In this document: one piece after another, positions 1 to 8,297 of the stretch | How positions within the stretch are numbered: position 1 is the stretch's first letter | Layout of the letters: each line of letters begins with the position of its first letter | Assembly: GCF_009728735.1 (NCBI RefSeq) | Contig: NZ_CP024639.1 | Span: forward strand, 259,018 to 290,617 | DNA: 31,600 bases | Reading direction: 5' to 3' | Source of the DNA: Pantoea phytobeneficialis | GTDB lineage: Bacteria; Pseudomonadota; Gammaproteobacteria; Enterobacterales; Enterobacteriaceae | Program-made: the position numbers and the translations under genes | Notes under the pieces: model-generated | The model's input: the letters and a program-made list of their open reading frames with translations, nothing else | What the model was told of the DNA's origin: nothing | Database searches by the model: none

Positions 1-71
1 TTTTTCCCGTTGCCGGGCAACAGGCAGAGGTCGAGTTTGTTTTTACTGACATCAATACCGAGATAAATCAT
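1..71 (-). CDS. IS110-family transposase, N-terminal fragment cut by the window edge
   Basis: The ATG is at 71 on the minus strand. The 23 visible codons read MIYLGIDVSKNKLDLCLL followed by PGNGK. GIDVSK with Asp at residue 7 is the first catalytic motif of the DEDD (RuvC-like) domain of IS110 transposases, which act as RNA-guided recombinases. A purine-rich GGGAGC lies a few bases before the start. The gene runs off the window, so the serine-containing Tnp domain cannot be assessed. Confidence 0.85.
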   Translation of the reverse strand, partial: MIYLGIDVSKNKLDLCLLPGNGK

Positions 72-91
72 AAGACAGCTCCCTTTCACAT

Positions 92-247
92 GAACCATCA
101 CGCCATCTTGCCTTGTACATACGAAGTCAGAGCTTCTGGTTACCGTTCAGAGTAGATGCTGGCGTGAAAGGAGAAACGGAGGGCTTTAAGCTACGGCACA
201 AGATCGGGTCTTAAGCGGCGCGACAAGCTGCCTCCGTTTCGTGTAAC
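92..247 (-). ncRNA. Candidate IS110 bridge RNA (left-edge copy)
   Basis: This is the mirror of the copy at 31345-31500 and identical in sequence. Two stems are visible on the minus strand. The first is a 10-bp stem (231-240 with 173-182) closing a loop that contains the REP-target copy at 213-223. The second (99-108 with 157-166, with an internal bulge) closes another loop. In IS110 elements with the bridge RNA 5' of the transposase, the target-binding loop precedes the donor-binding loop, which fits this order. The RNA ends are not defined by the sequence; the limits are approximate. Confidence 0.6.
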
Positions 248-280
248 GGGTAGCTAACCAGTTACAACTTCAAGATACAA

Positions 281-337
281 GCGGCGCGATTTATCGCGCT
301 GTTTTTTGTTTTAAAACCGTGCGATAAATCGCGCCGC
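281..337. repeat. REP-like palindrome at the IS110 junction and 3' of the LysR gene
   Basis: Arms 281-299 (GCGGCGCGATTTATCGCGC) and 319-337 are inverted with one mismatch around a 19-base loop. A second copy of the same palindrome lies at 31252-31311. The left arm touches the IS110 left end; the right arm is intact and followed by GACGG. It lies 12 bases after the LysR stop codon and may stabilise or end that transcript, although no T-run follows. Confidence 0.75.
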
Positions 338-349
338 GACGGATCTGAC

Positions 350-1282
350 TCAACGAAACTGCAAATCAAACTCTTTCCGACACTGCTGATCCCGCTGCTG
401 TAACTCTTCCCGCAGGAAAACAAAAAAAGCATCCAGCATCGCACTGCGCGGTTTTCCCATCTCACTTTGCAATTGCAGGCTGCGTTGGCTCAACTGGTCG
501 CGGTTGATGGTCTTGATGATCAGGCCATCCTGCCGCGCCCGCGTCATTACCGAATAATGGCTACTAACGCTGATGGCGCCAGGAGTTTGGCAGACAAATT
601 CGTACAGCGTGGAAAAGTGGTTACAGGTGAAGACGGGATCGATGAAGACATTATTCATACGGCAGGAGAGGTCGAAAAGCTGGCGAATGGTCGCTGACTG
701 GTCTGGCAGCACCACGGGCCAGGCATTCAGATCCGCCAGCTGAATATCCCGTTCCGCTAACGGATGATCGTCCTTCATAAAAATCAGTACCGGGGAGGGA
801 AAAGACGCCAGCACTTCCACACCGGACTCAGGAGAGAGGATAAACCGGATAGCCAGATCGCACTCACCATTGCGCACCAGTTCCGGCACCTGCCTGCCGG
901 TGCCGACCGTGAGGATAAAACTGACACGGGGATGGAGCAGGCGAAACTTTGCCATCAGGTTCGGTAGCAAGTTAAACGCCAGCCCATCAGTACACACCAC
1001 CCGGATAGTGGTTTGAGCCACGGCTTTAATACCTTGCAGTTCAGCCACGGCCAACTCCATATCCGCCATGCTACGACGGACATGGTTTGCCAGAATATGT
1101 CCGGCATCATTAAGCTGCATCCCGCGTGGACTGCGTTCAAATAACGTCACCCCCAGCCGGGTTTCCAGCCGCTGGATATGCCGACTGATGGCGGAGATGG
1201 CGACAAACAGTTGCTGGCTGGCGGCGCTGATCGAGCCGGTGGTTGCAACCGCCATAAAGTAGCGAATCTCAGTGTTGTGCAC
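350..1282 (-). CDS. LysR-family transcriptional regulator
   Basis: 310 residues, a normal LysR length. The N-terminal winged helix-turn-helix spans roughly residues 1-60 (SISAASQQLFVAISAISRHI, then LGVTLFERSPRG). A periplasmic-binding-protein-like effector domain covers about 90-295. The start is GTG at 1282, preceded by GGGAGG at a good distance. It follows the M20 peptidase gene by 15 bases on the same strand and is the last gene of the peptide-importer operon, so it may be co-transcribed with the genes it controls. Unusually for LysR, it is not divergent from its likely targets. The effector is unknown. The tail after residue 295 is rich in Gln and Arg. Confidence 0.9.
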   Translation of the reverse strand: MHNTEIRYFMAVATTGSISAASQQLFVAISAISRHIQRLETRLGVTLFERSPRGMQLNDAGHILANHVRRSMADMELAVAELQGIKAVAQTTIRVVCTDGLAFNLLPNLMAKFRLLHPRVSFILTVGTGRQVPELVRNGECDLAIRFILSPESGVEVLASFPSPVLIFMKDDHPLAERDIQLADLNAWPVVLPDQSATIRQLFDLSCRMNNVFIDPVFTCNHFSTLYEFVCQTPGAISVSSHYSVMTRARQDGLIIKTINRDQLSQRSLQLQSEMGKPRSAMLDAFFVFLREELQQRDQQCRKEFDLQFR

Positions 1283-1297
1283 AGGGCCTCCCTGATG

Positions 1298-2698
1298 TCA
1301 GCCTTGCCGATCGAGCATGACCTCCCGGCCCTGCTCAGCCAGATCCCAATACAGACCAGTCATGATTTGCAGCGCTTCGCAGGCCACATCGGCGAGCAAA
1401 TGCTCATCGGGTGCATGCTGGGAACACGCCGGATACGAGTGGGGTAGCCACAACGTGGGCACATCAAACGTATCAAGAAAGCAGGCATTGGGTAAGCCAC
1501 CGCCAAAATTTGGCAGCACTGCGGCTTCCTTGCCGATTGAACGGCGAATTGAGTCGAGACTCCAGCCGACCCAGGGATCGTCAGGATCAATACGCGTGGC
1601 TTTGAAACAGTTTACCGGCGCCACCACATCCACATCGTGAAAACCCTGCTGGTCAAGATGCTGGCGAATATGGTCGGCAAAGTTGTCCACATCACTGCCC
1701 GGAACATAACGCATATGGCAATGCGCCAGCGCGGTTGGTGGGATAGCATGTGCCGGTTTTTCGGGATTGCCGCTAGTGATTGCCAGCGTCTCCAGCGTAT
1801 TCCAGCCATAGAGTTTTTCTGCCGCGCTTAAGCCCGGCTCTCCCCACTGCGGGGCAATCTGCGGATCGCCAGGGGCATTTCCCAACGCAAGGTCGCTCAG
1901 ATGATGACGGATACTGGCGGATAACGGTGGTGGCAACAACGCAGGAAGCAAGATGCGACCATTGTCATCCACCAGACTGGCAATCGCATGGGCCAGGCGT
2001 ATACCTGGGTTACTGAGCAATCCGCCCCAGTTGCCGGAGTGATGCGCGCCATCACGTAATGTCACCCGCAAGGTAAAGTTGAATACGCCGCGTGAGCCGA
2101 GGAATAAAGTTGGACGTGACGCTGTCACGCGTGGACCATCTGAAGCGATAAACAGATCGGCGGCCAGCCAGTCGCGATACTGCTGGCAAACCGTCTCCAG
2201 TCCCGGTGAGCCGGTCTCCTCACCCATCTCCAGAATCATTTTGACGTTATAGCCCAGCCGTCCGTTACGCGCTTTGAGAACCAACGCCAGCGCGGCCAGG
2301 TTAATGCTGTGCTGGCCTTTGTTATCAGCCGTGCCGCGTCCGTACCAGCGATTGCCCTCGACACTCAGCTCCCACGGATTAAGACCGCTGCGCCAGTTCT
2401 CTTCGTCTCCCGGCACCACATCGCCGTGTCCATAAGTCAGCAGGGTAAAAGCCGCATCGGCTTCGAGACGACGCGCCAGCAGAAAAGGACTTTTCCCTGC
2501 TTCAGGATTGGCCACCACCTGACAACTGAACCCCATTGCGGAGAGGTACGGGATCATCTCTTCATTGAGATAGGCCATCTGCTGTGGATGGTGACTCTCT
2601 GTCCGGTAGCTGACCCGGCGCGCCAGCGTTTCACGTAAGGCACCGGTGTGAAAATGGTCCAGCGCTGCCTGTAGCACGACTTCACGAGTGATCGTCAT
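1298..2698 (-). CDS. M20-family metallopeptidase (dipeptidase/deacylase-like)
   Basis: 466 residues. The di-zinc M20 signature is complete: GHGD with His91 and Asp93, the bridging Asp125 in RGTADNKG, the catalytic base and ligand pair Glu160-Glu161 in MGEETGSPG, a likely ligand Asp187 (SDGPR), and a last His in the HAPDEH segment near the C-terminus. A dimerisation/lid domain sits between about 195 and 310. The family cleaves dipeptides or N-acyl amino acids in the cytoplasm. The start codon overlaps the upstream ATPase stop by one base (TAATG), so translation is probably coupled. The location suggests it hydrolyses what the ABC importer brings in. The exact substrate cannot be read from the sequence. 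Confidence 0.92.
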   Translation of the reverse strand: MTITREVVLQAALDHFHTGALRETLARRVSYRTESHHPQQMAYLNEEMIPYLSAMGFSCQVVANPEAGKSPFLLARRLEADAAFTLLTYGHGDVVPGDEENWRSGLNPWELSVEGNRWYGRGTADNKGQHSINLAALALVLKARNGRLGYNVKMILEMGEETGSPGLETVCQQYRDWLAADLFIASDGPRVTASRPTLFLGSRGVFNFTLRVTLRDGAHHSGNWGGLLSNPGIRLAHAIASLVDDNGRILLPALLPPPLSASIRHHLSDLALGNAPGDPQIAPQWGEPGLSAAEKLYGWNTLETLAITSGNPEKPAHAIPPTALAHCHMRYVPGSDVDNFADHIRQHLDQQGFHDVDVVAPVNCFKATRIDPDDPWVGWSLDSIRRSIGKEAAVLPNFGGGLPNACFLDTFDVPTLWLPHSYPACSQHAPDEHLLADVACEALQIMTGLYWDLAEQGREVMLDRQG

Positions 2699-3549
2699 TA
2701 TCCGTCAATTCCTTCTATTTCCGGGATACCGAGCCCCGGTTCCGGTGTCATTACCGAGGCCAACAACGCTCGGGTGTAGGGATGTTGCGGTTGGCTAAAA
2801 ATCTGTTCCCGCGTTCCCTGTTCAACGATCTGGCCTTTGCGCATCACCGCAACATGATCAACCAGATGTTCCACCACCGACAGGTTGTGGCTGATAAACA
2901 GGTAAGTCAGGGAAAACTCCTGTTTCAGCGCCAGCAACAGATTGAGGATCTGCGCCTGCACCGAAACATCCAGCGCCGAAGTGGGTTCATCACAGATCAG
3001 AATCTCCGGACGCAGGATCAGCGCACGGGCAATGGCGACGCGTTGACGCTGACCACCGGAAAGTTGCCCCGGATACTGGCTGTGAGTACGTGAAGGCATG
3101 CCGACCAGATCCAGCATCTCCCGCACCTGCTTTTTGCGTTCATCCGGCGTGCCAATGTGGTGCAGCCGCAATGCCACTTCAACGACATCTGAGACGGTGC
3201 GACGCGGGTTAAGTGAAGACCAGGGGTCCTGAAAAATGGGTTGAATACGCGCACTCAATTTACGCCGATCGGCGGCATCAACCTCGCGTCCCTCAATCAG
3301 TACGTTGCCAGTGGTGGGCGGCAGCAGACCCAGTAGCATTTTTGCCAGCGTACTTTTACCGCAGCCGGATTCCCCCACCAGTCCCAGCGTTTCCCCGCGC
3401 CGGATACGCAGCGAGACATTGTCTACCGCCCGGATCTCCGCAGGGGACTTAAACAACCCGCGATTCAGGCGAAAAGTCCGGCTCAGCGCGCAAAGTTCCA
3501 GGGCGATATCCTCATTGCCGGCAATGTGTGGCGGTGTCAGCTTGCTCAT
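2698..3549 (-). CDS. Peptide ABC importer ATPase, DppF/OppF type
   Basis: 283 residues. Walker [10 protein letters not shown] is at 59-67, a Q-loop at about 107, the ABC signature LSGGQ at 163-167 and Walker B ILICDE at 183-188, followed by the D-loop SALD and the switch His in ISHN. The C-terminal oligopeptide/dipeptide ATPase extension (QHPYTRALL) is present but short. It is the second of two ATPases in the operon and should pair with the protein encoded upstream to drive import through the two permeases. Its ATG overlaps the upstream stop (ATGA). Confidence 0.95.
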   Translation of the reverse strand: MSKLTPPHIAGNEDIALELCALSRTFRLNRGLFKSPAEIRAVDNVSLRIRRGETLGLVGESGCGKSTLAKMLLGLLPPTTGNVLIEGREVDAADRRKLSARIQPIFQDPWSSLNPRRTVSDVVEVALRLHHIGTPDERKKQVREMLDLVGMPSRTHSQYPGQLSGGQRQRVAIARALILRPEILICDEPTSALDVSVQAQILNLLLALKQEFSLTYLFISHNLSVVEHLVDHVAVMRKGQIVEQGTREQIFSQPQHPYTRALLASVMTPEPGLGIPEIEGIDG

Positions 3550-4541
3550 AGCGCCTCCCTGATGGTCAAAGGACGAATGCAGCGCACCTGATGCTGTGCA
3601 TTGAGTGGTTGATAAGGCGGATTCTCGTTACACGCCTCCTGGCACTGGCTACAACGGTTGCGAAATGCACAACCCTGTTGAGGACCGGTAAGATTGGGGA
3701 CCACGCCAGGAATGGTAGGCAGAGGCTGCCCCGGCTGCGTGCGGCCCGCAACCGGAATGCACTCCAGCAACCCACGGGTATAGGGATGGTGCGGCTGACG
3801 GAACAGTTCATTGACCGGAGCGGTTTCCACCACCTGCCCGGCGTACATCACCGCCACGCGATCGGCGATACGTGCCACCACGCCCAGATCGTGGGTAATG
3901 AAGATCACCGCCATGCCCATTTCCTGTTGCAACTCGCGCAGTAAACGCAGGATCTGTGCCTGAATGGTGACATCCAACGCGGTGGTCGGTTCATCGGCAA
4001 TGATCAGTTCAGGTTCACACATCAGCGACATCGCAATCATGATGCGTTGCCGCAGGCCACCAGAAAGTTGGTGCGGATACTGTTTCAGTCGATCTGCCGC
4101 CTGCGGAATGCCGACGCGCTCCATCAGGTACACCGCGCGTTCCCGCGCCTGCGCACGCGACACCTTACGATGTGCCAGCAGGGTTTCACATAACTGTTCG
4201 CCGAGCGTCCAGGACGGATTCAATGATGTCATTGGTTCCTGGAATATCATCGACATACTGTTGCCGCGCATTGCCGCCCGTTCGCGGCGGTTAAGTGCGA
4301 GCAGGTCGTTCCCCTTGAAGCGCAGGCTGTCGGCCTGGCGTCGGGCATTGCGCGGCAGCAGATCCATCATCGCCAGTGAGGTCATGGATTTACCACAGCC
4401 GGATTCCCCCACCAGGCACAGCATTTCGCCGCGATTTACGCTGAAATCGATACCGCGCACGGCATGCAGCGTGCCACGCGGCGTCTGGAGATCCACCCGC
4501 AGATTTTTCACTTCAAGCAGAGGTGCGTCAGTCTGGTTCAT
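3546..4541 (-). CDS. Peptide ABC importer ATPase, DppD/OppD type
   Basis: 331 residues. Walker A GESGCGKS is at 45-52, followed by a signature LSGGLRQR, Walker B LIIADEPT and the switch His in FITHD. The C-terminus has the family's cysteine cluster ([15 protein letters not shown] and a later Cys), known in DppD/OppD proteins as a likely iron-sulfur site. It follows the second permease by 12 bases and overlaps the DppF-type gene, as in dpp, opp and gsi operons. It is a cytoplasmic nucleotide-binding subunit. The substrate class is inferred from the family: peptides, glutathione, nickel chelates or similar. Confidence 0.95.
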   Translation of the reverse strand: MNQTDAPLLEVKNLRVDLQTPRGTLHAVRGIDFSVNRGEMLCLVGESGCGKSMTSLAMMDLLPRNARRQADSLRFKGNDLLALNRRERAAMRGNSMSMIFQEPMTSLNPSWTLGEQLCETLLAHRKVSRAQARERAVYLMERVGIPQAADRLKQYPHQLSGGLRQRIMIAMSLMCEPELIIADEPTTALDVTIQAQILRLLRELQQEMGMAVIFITHDLGVVARIADRVAVMYAGQVVETAPVNELFRQPHHPYTRGLLECIPVAGRTQPGQPLPTIPGVVPNLTGPQQGCAFRNRCSQCQEACNENPPYQPLNAQHQVRCIRPLTIREAL

Positions 4542-4553
4542 GTCATTTCCCTC

Positions 4554-5477
4554 TTAGTTGCGACCGTCGAGCGCCGTGATATCGCGCAGACCATCACCCA
4601 CCAGGTTGATACTCAATACCAACAACGCCAGTGCCACACCGGGGATCACAATCACCCAGGGCTGAAAGAACATATAGGCTTTGCCTTCTGCGACCATCAG
4701 CCCCCAGGACGGCATGGGCGGTTGTACGCCAAGCCCCAGAAACGACAGGGTGGCTTCCAGTAAAATGGCGTGGGCAATTTCGAGTGTTACCACCACGGTC
4801 AGCGGCCCGAGCAGATTCGGCAGAATTTCGCGCAGCATGATAAACAGCGAAGATGCGCCCAGCGTTCGCGCTGCTGCGATGAATTCGGCCTCACGCAGTT
4901 GCCGGGTGACGGAACGGGAGACAATCAGAAAGCGATCCCACAACAACAGGCCAAGCAGCATAATCACCACCTTGACCGAACCCCCAATCAGCGAGGCCAG
5001 CGCCAGCGCCACCAGGATCACCGGCATCGCCAGACGCACTGTCAGCAGGTAACTGACTACCGCATCAACCCGTCCACCAAAGTAACCGGCCAGCACACCG
5101 AGCGTGACGCCAATCAGCGCTGAGATCATCACCGATACCAGACCAATCAGCAGAGATACCCGAGCGCCATACAACAGGCGGCTGAGATAGTCGCGCCCGA
5201 GTTTGTCGGTGCCCAGCAGGTGCGTCCATTCGCCTTTCTCAAACCATACCGGCGGCACCAGGCGTCTGCTGACGTCCTGCGCAAAGGGATCGTGTGGGCT
5301 GATTAATGGAGCCAGCAACGCCAGCAGAACGATGGTGCCAAGAATCACCACGCCCAGCGTCATGCTGTGATGACCGAAGACACGGCGACACAGGCGCTGC
5401 CAGGCCGTTGGTTCCGGCAACAGGCCGGTTTCCGGGCTAATGACGTTTTTCATGGTTCCTGCCATAGTCGTTTTCAT
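4554..5477 (-). CDS. Peptide ABC importer permease, DppC/OppC type
   Basis: 307 residues. There is a cytoplasmic N-terminal tail, a first membrane helix near 35-60 (MTLGVVILGTIVLLALLAPL), then the OppC_N/BPD_transp_1 core with about five further helices. The ATPase-coupling EAA-like loop is EAEFIAAARTLGASSLFIM, and FLGLGVQPPMPSWG is characteristic of DppC proteins. The called ATG at 5477 has a modest GGAAC upstream; an in-frame ATG a few codons later is an alternative. It sits 9 bases after the DppB-type gene and forms the inner-membrane heterodimer with it. Confidence 0.94.
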   Translation of the reverse strand: MKTTMAGTMKNVISPETGLLPEPTAWQRLCRRVFGHHSMTLGVVILGTIVLLALLAPLISPHDPFAQDVSRRLVPPVWFEKGEWTHLLGTDKLGRDYLSRLLYGARVSLLIGLVSVMISALIGVTLGVLAGYFGGRVDAVVSYLLTVRLAMPVILVALALASLIGGSVKVVIMLLGLLLWDRFLIVSRSVTRQLREAEFIAAARTLGASSLFIMLREILPNLLGPLTVVVTLEIAHAILLEATLSFLGLGVQPPMPSWGLMVAEGKAYMFFQPWVIVIPGVALALLVLSINLVGDGLRDITALDGRN

Positions 5478-5486
5478 TGAGGTTCC

Positions 5487-6404
5487 TTATTTGCTGCGCA
5501 AACGGGGATCGAGCACGGCATTAAGCACATCCGCCAGGAACGTCAGCCCGATATAGAAGATGGCGATGATCAACACGATGGCCTGCACCACCGGGAAGTC
5601 GTTGCGCGAGATGGAGTCCCAGGCCAGTTGCCCCAACCCCTGCAACGAGAACACCGATTCAATCACCACCGAGCCGCCCAGCATAAAACCGAGCTCCACC
5701 GTTGCCAGCGCCACGACCGGGATAATGGCGTTACGCAGCCCATGCTTGACCACCACCTTAAAGGCACTCAATCCTTTGGCATGGGCGGTGCGGATATAAT
5801 CCGCACCCAGCACATCCAGCATGCCGGAGCGTGTCAGGCGCATCAGCGACGGCATGGCGTAATATCCCAGTGCCACTGCTGGCAACACAAAATGTTGCCA
5901 GCTACCGTTACCGGCCACCGGCAGCCATTTCAGCCCTACGGCGAAAATCAGGATCAACACCAGAGCGAACCAGAAGTTGGGGATCGCCTGGCCCAGCACC
6001 GAGATAAACATCGCGCAGCGGTCTACCCAACTGTCGCGAAACACCGCCGCCACCACACCAAGGGGGATCGCCACCACCAGCGCCAGCAGCAGCGCCACAC
6101 CGCCCAACTGGAGCGTAATGGGCATACGCTGACCGACCAGCTCCATCACGGTGTTTTCGAAGTAGAACGAACGACCAAAATCGAGGTGCAACGCCGACCA
6201 GAACCAGTGTGAAAACTGCACCAGCAGCGGCTGGTCCAGTCCATTCTGTACGCGGATCTGCGCCACGGTTTCCGCGCTGGCATCCGGTCCGGCAATGGCT
6301 ATCGCCAGGTCACCCGAAAGATGCAGCAGGGCAAAACTGACGACCGCCACGGTAAACAGCACCGCCAGCGCCACCAGCAGCCGATTTAAGATAAAGCGCA
6401 CCAT
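5487..6404 (-). CDS. Peptide ABC importer permease, DppB/OppB type
   Basis: 305 residues with six predicted membrane helices. The first is at about 9-30 (LLVALAVLFTVAVVSFALLH). The typical DppB features are a periplasmic loop after helix 1 with a GLDQPLLVQF-like stretch, the coupling segment DYIRTAHAKGLSAFKVVVKHGLRNA, and the end motif DVLNAVLDPRLR. GGAG lies 8 bases before the ATG. The gap from the binding-protein gene is 11 bases, so it belongs to the same transcript. Confidence 0.95.
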   Translation of the reverse strand: MVRFILNRLLVALAVLFTVAVVSFALLHLSGDLAIAIAGPDASAETVAQIRVQNGLDQPLLVQFSHWFWSALHLDFGRSFYFENTVMELVGQRMPITLQLGGVALLLALVVAIPLGVVAAVFRDSWVDRCAMFISVLGQAIPNFWFALVLILIFAVGLKWLPVAGNGSWQHFVLPAVALGYYAMPSLMRLTRSGMLDVLGADYIRTAHAKGLSAFKVVVKHGLRNAIIPVVALATVELGFMLGGSVVIESVFSLQGLGQLAWDSISRNDFPVVQAIVLIIAIFYIGLTFLADVLNAVLDPRLRSK

Positions 6405-6415
6405 AACTCGGCTCC

Positions 6416-7948
6416 TTATTTCCAGCTGGATTGGGCAAAGCGCGGCAGTTCATCCGGCCAGTCCTGGAAGTTCAGATCGGCATTGAAGGCGTAGTGGGTG
6501 GAGTAGGAAAACATCGGTGCAATGTAAGCCTGGGCAGAGATACGCCCCAGCGCCTCGCCATATTCTTCATTGCGCTGTTTGACATCGACCGTGGCATCGG
6601 CTTTTTTCAGCATTGCGGTCAGCGTGGCATCTTTCCAGATATCGCTGCCTTTGCCACCGAAGTAGGGGGTGGTAAACGCCGAGGTATCATTGATCGAGAA
6701 CGATCCCCAGGTGTTAAAGGCCATCGGCGCCTGGCCGGAGCTGAGGGCGGTCGCCATCACCGGATACTGCACAAAATGGAGGCGGGCGCGGATACCGACT
6801 TTGCGTAGATCGCCAATAATCGCTTCCGCATAATCACGTTCGCGATAGGCCCACAGGTCGGTGTCAAAACCGTTGGCATAGCCCGCCTCTGCCAGCAGTT
6901 GCTTCGCTTTGGCAGGATCGTAATTGTACTTGATAACTTTGCTGTCGTTGCAGGCGACCTGGGTGCGGAAACAGGCGGTGTACACTGGCTTGCTGCCACC
7001 ACGTACCAGGTTATCGACAATGCCCTGACGGTTAATAGCGTAATTGATGGCCTGGCGGACGCGCAGATCTTTCAGCGGCGCCGCTTCGGGGCCGGTGGCA
7101 TTGGTGTTCAGTGCAAGGAAACCGATGCGCATGGTCTCGCCACTTTTCACCGCGATATTCGGCATGGCCGAAAGCGGCTCCACCTGGTCGGCGGCCACAC
7201 GCCAGATCCAGTCCACCTGGCCGGTCATCAACTGGGCGACACGGGCTTCCGGGTCGCGGATCACCACAAACTGCACCTTGCCGATGTGCGGCTGCCCTTG
7301 TGGACTCTCTTTGAAGTAGTCGGGGTTTTTCACCATATCAACGCCCTGGCCGGGGATGACTTTCACGATCTTGTAGGGGCCGGTGCCGATTGGGGCTTTA
7401 CTGAAACCTTCCAGTTTCACCTGCTGGAAATATTTGGCCGGGTAGATTGGCGTAGGCCCGGACAGGTACTCCAGCGCCGCCGGGAAGGGTTGTTTCAGGT
7501 GCAAACGAACGGTGAAGTCATCGACTTTCTCAACATGATCGATCCAGTCAACACTTTGCGGCACCACGGAGGCGGTATTTGGACCCGCGATTTTCTCGAA
7601 GGTGTAGACCACATCATCGGCACTGAAGGGATCGCCATTGTGGAATTTAACGTCTTTGCGCAGATGAATTAATAACGCAGTCGGGGATTCCCATTTCCAG
7701 TCAGATGCCAGTTCCGGTTTATATTCACCGGTTTTCGGGTCGCGATAAATAAGCGTGTCCCACACCATATGCGCCAGAATAACGCCTTCGCGCAGATTGT
7801 TATGATAAGGACTGATATTTTCCACTTCGTTATCAGAGGCATAAACCAGCGTGTCGTTCTGTTTACCTGCATAGCTGTAAGAAACGCAGCACAACAATAA
7901 TGCGGTTAAAGCATACTTGTGAATCTGTCTTGTCTTGTAACGAGCCAT
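6416..7948 (-). CDS. ABC transporter substrate-binding protein, family 5 (peptide-binding)
   Basis: 510 residues, normal for the SBP_bac_5 family. The N-terminus has basic residues, a hydrophobic stretch at about 12-24 and a likely signal peptidase I site after SYA near residue 27, so the product should be periplasmic. The family motif around residues 70-120 (LASDWKW, LRKDVKFHNGDPFSADDVVYTFEK) is clear. GGAGA sits 6 bases before the ATG. It is the first gene of a seven-gene minus-strand operon and has a candidate sigma-54 promoter about 45-55 bases upstream. It supplies ligand to the two permeases. The ligand itself is not determinable; the M20 peptidase in the operon points to short peptides or acylated amino acids. 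Confidence 0.95.
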   Translation of the reverse strand: MARYKTRQIHKYALTALLLCCVSYSYAGKQNDTLVYASDNEVENISPYHNNLREGVILAHMVWDTLIYRDPKTGEYKPELASDWKWESPTALLIHLRKDVKFHNGDPFSADDVVYTFEKIAGPNTASVVPQSVDWIDHVEKVDDFTVRLHLKQPFPAALEYLSGPTPIYPAKYFQQVKLEGFSKAPIGTGPYKIVKVIPGQGVDMVKNPDYFKESPQGQPHIGKVQFVVIRDPEARVAQLMTGQVDWIWRVAADQVEPLSAMPNIAVKSGETMRIGFLALNTNATGPEAAPLKDLRVRQAINYAINRQGIVDNLVRGGSKPVYTACFRTQVACNDSKVIKYNYDPAKAKQLLAEAGYANGFDTDLWAYRERDYAEAIIGDLRKVGIRARLHFVQYPVMATALSSGQAPMAFNTWGSFSINDTSAFTTPYFGGKGSDIWKDATLTAMLKKADATVDVKQRNEEYGEALGRISAQAYIAPMFSYSTHYAFNADLNFQDWPDELPRFAQSSWK

Positions 7949-8003
7949 ACCGTTCTCCAGCGATCAATGAAAAGTTAACAACAAAAGCAGATGGCACTGA
8001 TGT

Positions 8004-8020
8004 AGCAAGAGCAGCGCCAA
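8004..8020 (-). promoter_or_regulatory. Candidate sigma-54 promoter of the peptide-importer operon
   Basis: On the minus strand the sequence TTGGCGCTGCTCTTGCT matches the -24/-12 consensus: GG and GC separated by exactly 10 bases, TGGC at -24 and TTGCT at -12. Transcription would start near 7993, leaving a leader of about 45 bases before the binding-protein ATG. A 17-base palindrome at 8058-8074 lies upstream, where an enhancer-binding protein could sit. Confidence 0.5.
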
Positions 8021-8057
8021 TGCCGGAATATTGTCATTACCGATTTTCGATAACCGA

Positions 8058-8074
8058 TTTCTCAAAATGAGAAA
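8058..8074. promoter_or_regulatory. Perfect inverted repeat, possible operator or enhancer site
   Basis: TTTCTC-AAAAT-GAGAAA is a perfect 6-5-6 inverted repeat. It lies about 65-80 bases upstream of the predicted sigma-54 start of the importer operon. CGATTT occurs twice just before it (8041 and 8055). It does not resemble the NtrC or NifA consensus. The cognate regulator is unknown; the operon's own LysR protein is one candidate, although classical LysR boxes look different. Confidence 0.35.
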
Positions 8075-8185
8075 CACGAGAGCAGGCAGACGTCACAGCG
8101 AGATAATTAAGGTTAAGTGGGAGGGAATATCAGCCAGCCAGGGAACGCCGCGTTATCGTAGTACCATCCATTGAGCGTTACGATG

Positions 8186-8214
8186 GTGCAGGAAAGTTTC
8201 ATCCTGCACTTTTT
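8186..8214 (+). terminator. Intrinsic terminator on the plus strand with no plus-strand gene before it
   Basis: GTGCAGGA (8186-8193) pairs perfectly with TCCTGCAC (8202-8209) around an 8-base loop and is followed by five T. It lies in the 349-base gene-free stretch 7949-8297. No plus-strand coding sequence lies upstream, so it may end a small RNA. ATCGTA (8155-8160) can pair with TACGAT (8179-8184) just before it. A GATAAT at 8102-8107 could be a -10 element, but no good -35 is seen. Read on the minus strand the hairpin has no T-run, so it is not the terminator of the DUF4174 gene. Confidence 0.5.
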
Positions 8215-8297
8215 GTGTGAAGGTTATTTGTGCAAACCGCATTCTATTTTTGTGAAAGCTGGCAACGAGCACAACAGGTTGTAGCCCGTCACCCGCG

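Larger units (their letters stand above)
1..280 (-). mobile_element. IS110-family insertion sequence, left end (partial)
   Basis: Bases 1-290 are the exact reverse complement of 31302-31591, so two copies of one element lie at the window edges with transposases reading outward. This copy shows the first 23 transposase codons (71 down to 3) and about 210 bases of non-coding left end (72-280), and then meets a REP-like palindrome at 281. No terminal inverted repeat is needed in this family and none is seen. The inner boundary is inferred from where the two copies stop being identical, which falls inside the palindrome arm, so it is uncertain by a few bases. Confidence 0.88.

Noticed and set aside
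262..465. Short minus-strand open frame across the REP and the LysR 3' end
   Set aside because: It overlaps the LysR gene in another frame and a palindromic repeat; there is no coding evidence.
3964..4557. Plus-strand open frame of 197 codons antisense to the DppD-type ATPase
   Set aside because: The minus-strand gene has all ABC motifs; the plus reading is Ser/Arg-rich with no domain or ribosome site.
5628..6212. Plus-strand open frame of 194 codons antisense to the DppB-type permease
   Set aside because: Its His/Gln-rich, low-complexity product is typical of an antisense reading of membrane-protein codons.
6899..7672. Long plus-strand open frame (257 codons) inside the binding-protein gene
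   Set aside because: It is antisense to a full-length SBP family 5 gene with clear motifs, has no ribosome site and no recognisable domain; it is a shadow of a GC-rich codon pattern.
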